Shown one piece after another: positions 5,488-9,133 of a stretch of 9,133 nucleotides of DNA. The position numbers and the translations under genes were made by a program. How positions within the stretch are numbered: position 1 is the first letter of the stretch; each line of letters begins with the position of its first letter. Under the pieces are notes generated by a model. That model did not search any database. It saw only the letters and a program-made list of their open reading frames with translations, and was not told where the DNA came from. The DNA comes from Actinomycetota bacterium (GTDB lineage: Bacteria; Actinomycetota; Actinomycetes; Streptosporangiales; Streptosporangiaceae), in assembly GCA_003541285.1 (NCBI GenBank), contig DPMS01000916.1:193-9325 (forward strand), given 5' to 3'.

Positions 5488-5997
5488 TCAGAACGGAGGT
5501 TCGTCGGACGGGCCATCCCCCCCGAATCCCCCGGCGGGGTCCGCGGCCCACGGGTCCTCCGCCGCGCGCCCGCCCGAGCCCCCACCATACCCGCCGGATC
5601 CGCCGCTGCCGCCGAAGCCGCCGCTGGCCCGGTTCGACTTGGTGACTTTGGCCGAGGCGTAGCGCAGCGACGGGCCGACCTCGTCCACCTCGACCTCAAC
5701 GACCGTCCGCTTCTCGCCTTCCTTGGTCTCGTATGATCGCTGCCGCAGCCGGCCGGAAACGATAACCCGCATGCCACGCTGCAGGCTCTCCGCCACGTTC
5801 TCCGCGGCCTGGCGCCAGACGCTGCAGTTCAGGAAGAGGCTGTCGCCGTCTTTCCACTCGTTGGTGTTCTTGTCCAGGAACCGGGGGGTGGAGGCGACCG
5901 CGAAACTCGCCACCGCCTGGCCGGTCGGGGTGTAGCGGAGCTCAGGATCACGGGTCAGGTTGCCAATGATCGTGATCGTGGTGTCGCCTGCTGCCAT
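5488..5997 (-). CDS. ssb: Single-stranded DNA-binding protein
   Basis: The 169-aa product is the replicative SSB, which coats single-stranded DNA and recruits repair and replication partners. Residues 1-112 form the OB fold: ITIIGNLTRDPELRYTPTG (8-26), FAVASTPRF (32-40), NCSVWRQAAENVAESLQRG (57-75) and VIVSGRLRQRSYE (78-90). Residues 124-163 are a disordered Gly/Ser-rich linker (GGFGGSGGSGGYGGGSGG), and the protein ends in the acidic partner-binding tip SDEPPF. Length is typical for actinobacteria. ATG 5997 has GGGAG 6 nt upstream. It follows rpsF by 60 nt, a spacing seen in many bacteria where ssb sits between the genes for S6 and S18. Confidence 0.97.
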   Translation of the reverse strand: MAAGDTTITIIGNLTRDPELRYTPTGQAVASFAVASTPRFLDKNTNEWKDGDSLFLNCSVWRQAAENVAESLQRGMRVIVSGRLRQRSYETKEGEKRTVVEVEVDEVGPSLRYASAKVTKSNRASGGFGGSGGSGGYGGGSGGRAAEDPWAADPAGGFGGDGPSDEPPF

Positions 5998-6057
5998 CGG
6001 GTACTCCCGGTCCTTCAGGGGTTGTATCGGGTCACGCGCACGCGGCCATACCGCGGC

Positions 6058-6348
6058 TCAGTGCTGTTCCGGACGCAGGACCTTCGTGCGCAGGACGGCC
6101 TCGTTGAGGCTGAGCTGGCGGTCAAGTTCCCGCACCGTGTCCGGCTCGGCAAGCATGTCAATGACGGCGTAGATGCCCTCGGACTTCTTGTCGATCTCAT
6201 AGGCGAGGCGCCTGCGGCCCCAGACATCGACCTTGTCCACGGACCCGCCCCCGTCCTTGACGACGGTGAGGAACTGGTCAAGTGAGGGCTGGACGGTGCT
6301 CTCCTCGAGCCCTGGGTCGAGGATGATCATCATTTCGTAATGGCGCAT
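6058..6348 (-). CDS. rpsF: 30S ribosomal protein S6
   Basis: The 96-aa product is S6, partner of S18 in the 30S platform. Features include MRHYEMMIILDPGLEE (residues 1-16), the WGRRRLAYEIDKKSEGIYAV core (43-62) and the closing LSLNEAVLRTKVLR (79-92). Length is normal, without the long acidic tail of E. coli S6. I chose ATG 6348 by family alignment; GGAGG lies 12 nt upstream, a slightly long spacing, and the open frame further upstream covers the leader and is not S6-like. It is the first gene of the operon. In several bacteria the S6:S18 dimer binds the rpsF leader to repress its own synthesis, and the leader here has hairpins that could serve this. Confidence 0.97.
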   Translation of the reverse strand: MRHYEMMIILDPGLEESTVQPSLDQFLTVVKDGGGSVDKVDVWGRRRLAYEIDKKSEGIYAVIDMLAEPDTVRELDRQLSLNEAVLRTKVLRPEQH

Positions 6349-6379
6349 GGACTGAACCTGCCTCCTCTGGACTGGTGCG

Positions 6380-6398
6380 GCCACGGTCTTTCCGTGAC
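6380..6398 (-). promoter_or_regulatory. rpsF leader hairpin, possible S6:S18 autoregulatory site
   Basis: In the rpsF leader GTCACGG, a 5-nt AAAGA loop and CCGTGGC form a 7-bp stem with one G-U pair, 31 nt before the start codon and about 12 nt ahead of the GGAGG site. A second stem, CCCGG and CCGGG around a 10-nt loop, lies upstream at 6421-6440. The S6:S18 motif known in other bacteria is a leader hairpin with an exposed CCG; CCG occurs next to this loop, but I cannot confirm the match. Confidence 0.4.
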
Positions 6399-6457
6399 AG
6401 GAGGGGCTGCGTTCTAGCGGCCCGGCATGTGGTTCCCGGGTCTGTTGCAGCCGAGCC

Positions 6458-6463
6458 AGCTTA
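6458..6463 (-). promoter_or_regulatory. Candidate extended -10 promoter of the rpsF operon (TGGTAAGCT)
   Basis: On the minus strand TAAGCT fits the TANNNT -10 pattern and is preceded by TGG, giving an extended -10 element. The sequence 17-19 nt upstream (TGCCTGTC) is a poor -35, as is common for extended -10 promoters. The predicted transcript would start near 6451 and carry a leader of about 100 nt holding both hairpins. Confidence 0.4.
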
Positions 6464-6495
6464 CCAGGGTCATCCGACAGGACAGGCAGGGGTTT

Positions 6496-6519
6496 GCGGC
6501 CCGGCGGCCCGGCGGCCCG
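6496..6519. repeat. Three perfect tandem copies of GCGGCCCG
   Basis: An 8-bp unit is repeated three times without error between the rpsF promoter region and the plus-strand membrane-protein gene. It could be slippage-prone simple sequence or spacer; no function is evident. Confidence 0.85.
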
Positions 6520-6581
6520 CATGGGGGTTAGGGCCGGGACAGGACCTCTGGCACCTCGGGACGTGACTTCCGCCCACTCTG

Positions 6582-6601
6582 GATTCCGGCAGATTCCGGC
6601 A
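6582..6601. repeat. Two perfect tandem copies of GATTCCGGCA
   Basis: The 10-bp unit is directly repeated, putting both copies on the same face of the helix. It lies 61 bp before ATG 6662 and 18 bp before a 7-bp dyad, so the pair may be a regulator binding region for the downstream membrane-protein gene. Confidence 0.7.
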
Positions 6602-6619
6602 CGCTGGGCGCGGGAACAC

Positions 6620-6639
6620 TCCTGGTTGACATACCAGGA
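6620..6639. promoter_or_regulatory. Dyad TCCTGGT-N6-ACCAGGA, possible operator
   Basis: Perfect 7-bp inverted arms with a 6-bp spacer end 22 bp before ATG 6662. A TTGACA hexamer (6626-6631) lies inside the dyad, but I see no -10 box at the right distance from it. The dyad fits a dimeric repressor site or an RNA hairpin in the leader. Confidence 0.45.
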
Positions 6640-6661
6640 TTACATGAAGGGGTGGCGGTCC

Positions 6662-6976
6662 ATGTCGCAGGCCACCAGGGCACGGCCTCATGTGCATCTA
6701 CCGCATGTCACGCTGAACACCGACGGCGGCCGGCACCCGCTGGAGAACAGCCTCGCGATGTTCACCCTCGTCGCCGGGTTCGTGGCCTTCGCCTTCGGAT
6801 TCGTGGTCAGCCAGCATGTCGTGGCGTCCGCGGTCGGGCTCGCCGCGCTGCTGGTCGGCCTCTACGCCCAGATGATCTCCGCGACGCGGGCGGAGCGGAT
6901 GGTCATCGTCACCGGCCTGGTGGCCGCCTTCGTCGGGCTCGCCCTGGGCCTTGGTCACGGCGCCTTCTTCCCCTGA
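6662..6976 (+). CDS. Small three-helix membrane protein of unknown function
   Basis: The 104-aa product has a polar N-terminus (residues 1-27, rich in His, Arg and Thr) and then three hydrophobic segments at about 31-50, 52-70 and 80-99, ending GHGAFFP. It is therefore an integral membrane protein with no recognisable enzymatic motif. Helix 1 contains Phe/Ala repeats (FVAFAFGFVV); a short charged turn (TRAERM, 75-80) separates helices 2 and 3. I chose ATG 6662 because AAGGGG lies 9 nt upstream; an in-frame ATG at 6644 would add six residues but has no ribosome site. It diverges from rpsF and precedes the endonuclease IV gene by 107 nt on the same strand. Family not recognised. Confidence 0.8.
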   Translation: MSQATRARPHVHLPHVTLNTDGGRHPLENSLAMFTLVAGFVAFAFGFVVSQHVVASAVGLAALLVGLYAQMISATRAERMVIVTGLVAAFVGLALGLGHGAFFP

Positions 6977-6996
6977 TCCCGGATCGGGGCCCGCCC

Positions 6997-7018
6997 GCCT
7001 GCTACCGGACCGGCAGGC
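6997..7018 (+). terminator. Hairpin after the membrane-protein gene, possible terminator
   Basis: GCCTGC (6997-7002) and GCAGGC (7013-7018) form a 6-bp stem with a 10-nt loop 20 nt past the stop at 6976. No T-tract follows. Together with the -10 box at 7072 it suggests the endonuclease gene is transcribed separately. Confidence 0.3.
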
Positions 7019-7071
7019 CTGGCCTGACCGCGGCACCGGCAAGCACGTCCCCGCCTGTCCGTGACCCTCGC

Positions 7072-7077
7072 TAGGCT
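7072..7077 (+). promoter_or_regulatory. Candidate -10 box of a leaderless transcript (TAGGCT)
   Basis: TAGGCT ends 6 nt before ATG 7084, placing the transcription start at the start codon. No Shine-Dalgarno sequence precedes the gene. The -35 region (CCCCGC) is not recognisable. Confidence 0.45.
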
Positions 7078-7083
7078 CGGACC

Positions 7084-7887
7084 ATGGTCCGCATCGGTGC
7101 GCACGACCGCGAGGGCGACCCATTGACGGTGGCGCACGCCACCGGCGCTGACGTCATCCAGTTTTTTCTCGGTGACCCGCAGGGCTGGGGCGCGCCCACC
7201 TTCCCGGCCGGCGACCCGGCGGCGCTGCGCGAGGCGTTCGCGGCCGCGGGCGTGGACGTATATATCCACGCGCCTTACGGCATCAACGTGGCGAGCGCGA
7301 ACAACCGGATCAGGATCCCCAGCCGCAAACTCCTGACCCAGCAACTGGCGGCTGCTGCGGCGGTCGGGGCCAAAGGCCTCATCGTGCACGGCGGTCACGT
7401 CACCCAGGGAGTGGCCGACGAGGCCGGTTACGACAACTGGCGTAAGGCGGTCGAGCGGATCGGGCGGCCGGTCCCGCTGCTGATCGAGAACACGGCCGGC
7501 GGTGGCCACGCCATGGCCCGGGGCGTGGACGCGGTGGCCCGGCTGTGGGATGCCATCGGTGACATCGCTGCCGCCGGTGCTGAGAATGGTACCGGCGAGA
7601 TCGGGTTCTGCCTGGACACCTGTCACACGCACGCAGGCGGAGACGACCTGGCCGGCATCGTGGACCGGGTGAAGGCGATCACCGGCCGGATCGACCTGGT
7701 GCACTGCAACAACTCGCGCGACGAGTTCGGCTCCGGCCGCGACCGTCACGCCCCCATCGAGTCGGGCACCATCGACCCGGCGCTCCTGCTGGACGTGGTG
7801 CGGGCGGCGGGCGCCCCGGTGATCAGCGAGACCCCCGACCCCGCGGCCGACATCCGCTGGCTCCGCACTCACCTCGACTCCGCCTGA
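7084..7887 (+). CDS. nfo: Endonuclease IV-type AP endonuclease
   Basis: The 267-aa product belongs to the endonuclease IV family of TIM-barrel zinc enzymes, which cut the backbone 5' of abasic sites and trim blocked 3' ends in base-excision repair. All nine expected metal ligands can be placed: His62 (HAPYGINVAS), His102 (VHGGH), Glu135 (LIENTAGGG), Asp178 and His181 (CLDTCHTHAGG), His207 (LVHCNNS), Asp220 and His222 (RDRHAP), and Glu249 (ISETP). The NNSRDEFGSGRDRHAPI block (209-225) is the family signature. Length is normal and there is no signal peptide, so it acts in the cytoplasm. The start is set by the family N-terminus (MVRIGAH) and by a TAGGCT box 6 nt upstream, suggesting a leaderless mRNA. 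It converges on the GT87 gene with a 25-bp gap. Confidence 0.93.
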   Translation: MVRIGAHDREGDPLTVAHATGADVIQFFLGDPQGWGAPTFPAGDPAALREAFAAAGVDVYIHAPYGINVASANNRIRIPSRKLLTQQLAAAAAVGAKGLIVHGGHVTQGVADEAGYDNWRKAVERIGRPVPLLIENTAGGGHAMARGVDAVARLWDAIGDIAAAGAENGTGEIGFCLDTCHTHAGGDDLAGIVDRVKAITGRIDLVHCNNSRDEFGSGRDRHAPIESGTIDPALLLDVVRAAGAPVISETPDPAADIRWLRTHLDSA

Positions 7888-7912
7888 CGGAACGCTCGTC
7901 CACCCGCCGGAG

Positions 7913-9133
7913 TTAGCCGGTATCGGCCAGGTCCTGGACGGCAGGCCGCGACCGCAGCCGGAGCACGAACCGGTCGGGCGCATCCGCGAGGACTCCGCCG
8001 GCCGGGTCGTCCTCGCCGTCAGCCCGCACCACGTCGCCATCGGGACGCAGGATGTCCCTGATCACCAGCACGCACAGCAAGCTGACCGTGGCGAACCGTG
8101 CGAGCAGCGCGGCGAAATACAGGCCGTTGCCGATACCGCCGGCGGTGGGCGGCAGCGGGCTGGGCGCGAGCAGGGTGACCAGGTAGGCCCAGATAGCGAA
8201 GAAGTACCCGATCTCCGCCAGCTGCCAGAGCGCGTACGGCCACAGCCTGGGCCTGGCCAGCACGGCGAGCGGCACCAGCCAGATCACGTACTGCGGCGAC
8301 CACACCTTGTTGGCGAGCAGGAACAGCGCGAGCACCAGGAAGAAGACCTGCGGCAGCCGGGGCCGGCGGGGTGCCGCGAGGGTGATCACCGCGAGGACCA
8401 CGCAGCAGGCCGCGAACACGGCCAGTGAGAACGCGTTCAGCGAACTCTGCCGGAGGCTGCCCACGAGCGGCCAGTGCTCGGTCTGGAAGAAGTACCAGAT
8501 GGACCCCCAGTCCGCGGGCCTGGTGTCGCTCATCCGGTAGAAGCGGCTCCAGCCCCGGGGGGCGATGAGGACGATCGGGAGGTTGACCGCCAGCCACGTC
8601 ACGGCGGCTGAGATCCCTGTGACGGCGAAGGCCCGCAGCCGGCCGGCCCGCAGGCACAGCAGCAGCAGCGGGCCGAAGAAGACGATCGGGTAGAACTTGG
8701 TGGCCACCGCCAGGCCCAGCAGCATCCCGGCCAGGATCAGCCGGCGTGCCGCCCAGGCCGCCATGCCCAGCGCGACCAGCGCCATCGCGATGAGATCCCA
8801 GTTGATGAACGAGGCCAGGATCAGGCCAGGGGCCAGCGCGACCAGCAGCCCGGTCCAGCGCCGCGACCGGCCGGCCAGGTAGGCGGTGGCCAGGGTGCCC
8901 GCGATCGCGCACAGGGCCAGCAGCACGACGGTGACGTCGAAGAACTCCCGGCCGCGGACGTAGGGGTCACTGATGGGCCGCACCAGCCAGGCCACTGCCT
9001 GCATCACCCCGCCGATGAGCACCGGGTACTCGACCGGGTGGCCGGTGTAGGGGACCTTGCCCGCCGCCAGGCCCTCCGGCCCAAGACCCTCACCAGCGCC
9101 GAACGCGCCGCCATCCTGGCCCTCGGCGACGAC
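7913..9133 (-). CDS. GT87-type membrane glycosyltransferase, N-terminus missing at window edge
   Basis: The 406 visible residues belong to a polytopic membrane protein of the GT87 (DUF2029) type. Family members are thought to move mannose or other sugars from polyprenyl-phosphate donors to extracytoplasmic acceptors such as cell-envelope glycolipids. Visible motifs, numbered from the first visible codon: TGHPVEYPV (30-38), FINWDLIAM (109-117), ATKFYP (144-149), DWGSIWYFFQ (208-217) and NKVWSPQYVIWLVP (275-288). About nine hydrophobic segments lie between residues 60 and 360; a charged C-terminal tail of about 45 residues follows. The frame stays open to 9133, and HPVEYP lies upstream of the first in-window start (GTG 9022), so the true start is beyond the edge. 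A similar gene precedes rpsF in M. tuberculosis (Rv0051). The donor and acceptor cannot be told from sequence. Confidence 0.85.
   Translation of the reverse strand, partial: VVAEGQDGGAFGAGEGLGPEGLAAGKVPYTGHPVEYPVLIGGVMQAVAWLVRPISDPYVRGREFFDVTVVLLALCAIAGTLATAYLAGRSRRWTGLLVALAPGLILASFINWDLIAMALVALGMAAWAARRLILAGMLLGLAVATKFYPIVFFGPLLLLCLRAGRLRAFAVTGISAAVTWLAVNLPIVLIAPRGWSRFYRMSDTRPADWGSIWYFFQTEHWPLVGSLRQSSLNAFSLAVFAACCVVLAVITLAAPRRPRLPQVFFLVLALFLLANKVWSPQYVIWLVPLAVLARPRLWPYALWQLAEIGYFFAIWAYLVTLLAPSPLPPTAGGIGNGLYFAALLARFATVSLLCVLVIRDILRPDGDVVRADGEDDPAGGVLADAPDRFVLRLRSRPAVQDLADTG

Noticed and set aside
6041..6055. CGCGG/CCGCG stem just after the rpsF stop
   Set aside because: It is only 5 bp, in the middle of an operon, and of a kind expected by chance in GC-rich DNA.
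6626..6631. TTGACA as a -35 box for the 6662 gene
   Set aside because: There is no TANNNT hexamer 16-18 nt downstream; the sequence there is the ribosome-binding region.
6955..8040. 361-codon minus-strand frame
   Set aside because: It is antisense to the endonuclease IV gene, whose nine metal ligands are intact, and has no motif of its own.
1..9133. CRISPR arrays, tRNA or rRNA genes, insertion sequences, phage genes
   Set aside because: I saw no regularly spaced repeats, tRNA-like cloverleaf, rRNA sequence, transposase or phage protein; the inteins are the only mobile elements supported.

Overview
The window comes from a high-GC Gram-positive chromosome, i.e. an actinobacterium: third codon positions are almost all G or C, several genes have TANNNT boxes right at their start codons (leaderless transcripts), and a perfect actinobacterial DnaA box (TTGTCCACA) is present. 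From memory of the Mycobacterium tuberculosis map, a GT87-like membrane protein gene followed by rpsF-ssb-rpsR-rplI and then dnaB matches the Rv0051-Rv0058 neighbourhood. Genus cannot be determined from the sequence.

Layout from left to right. Positions 1-288 (minus strand) hold the start of an unrecognised gene that runs off the left edge and a small possible ORF that overlaps the end of dnaB. Positions 285-3965 (minus) are dnaB, the replicative helicase, interrupted by two in-frame inteins. Intein 1 (404 aa) is a class 3 intein splitting the Walker A motif between Lys and Ser. Intein 2 (372 aa) is a class 1 intein near the C-terminus, at RESG|SIEQ. Removing both leaves a 450-aa helicase. 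Positions 3966-4413 are a non-coding region with a cluster of DnaA-box-like sites, followed by a 66-aa plus-strand gene of unknown function. Positions 4710-6348 (minus) carry rpsF-ssb-rpsR-rplI. Their leader lies in a 313-bp non-coding region (6349-6661) with hairpins, short tandem repeats and a dyad. To the right are a plus-strand three-helix membrane protein (6662-6976), a plus-strand endonuclease IV gene (7084-7887), and a converging minus-strand GT87-type membrane glycosyltransferase gene cut by the right edge.

The core genes serve replication and translation: S6 and S18 bind as a pair in the 30S platform, L9 is in the 50S subunit, SSB coats single-stranded DNA and DnaB unwinds the fork. 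Endonuclease IV adds base-excision repair. DnaB can only work once both inteins splice, because intein 1 physically splits the ATP-binding loop.

The most interesting observations concern the inteins. Intein 1 has lost the catalytic acid in both LAGLIDADG motifs yet keeps its splicing residues. Intein 2 keeps both nuclease acids, and its two junctions sit in short patches of low-GC codons that extend into the flanking helicase sequence, as expected from recent homing with co-conversion. A two-intein DnaB is, to my knowledge, already described in Mycobacterium smegmatis, so the architecture itself is not new. I saw no wholly new multi-gene system here.
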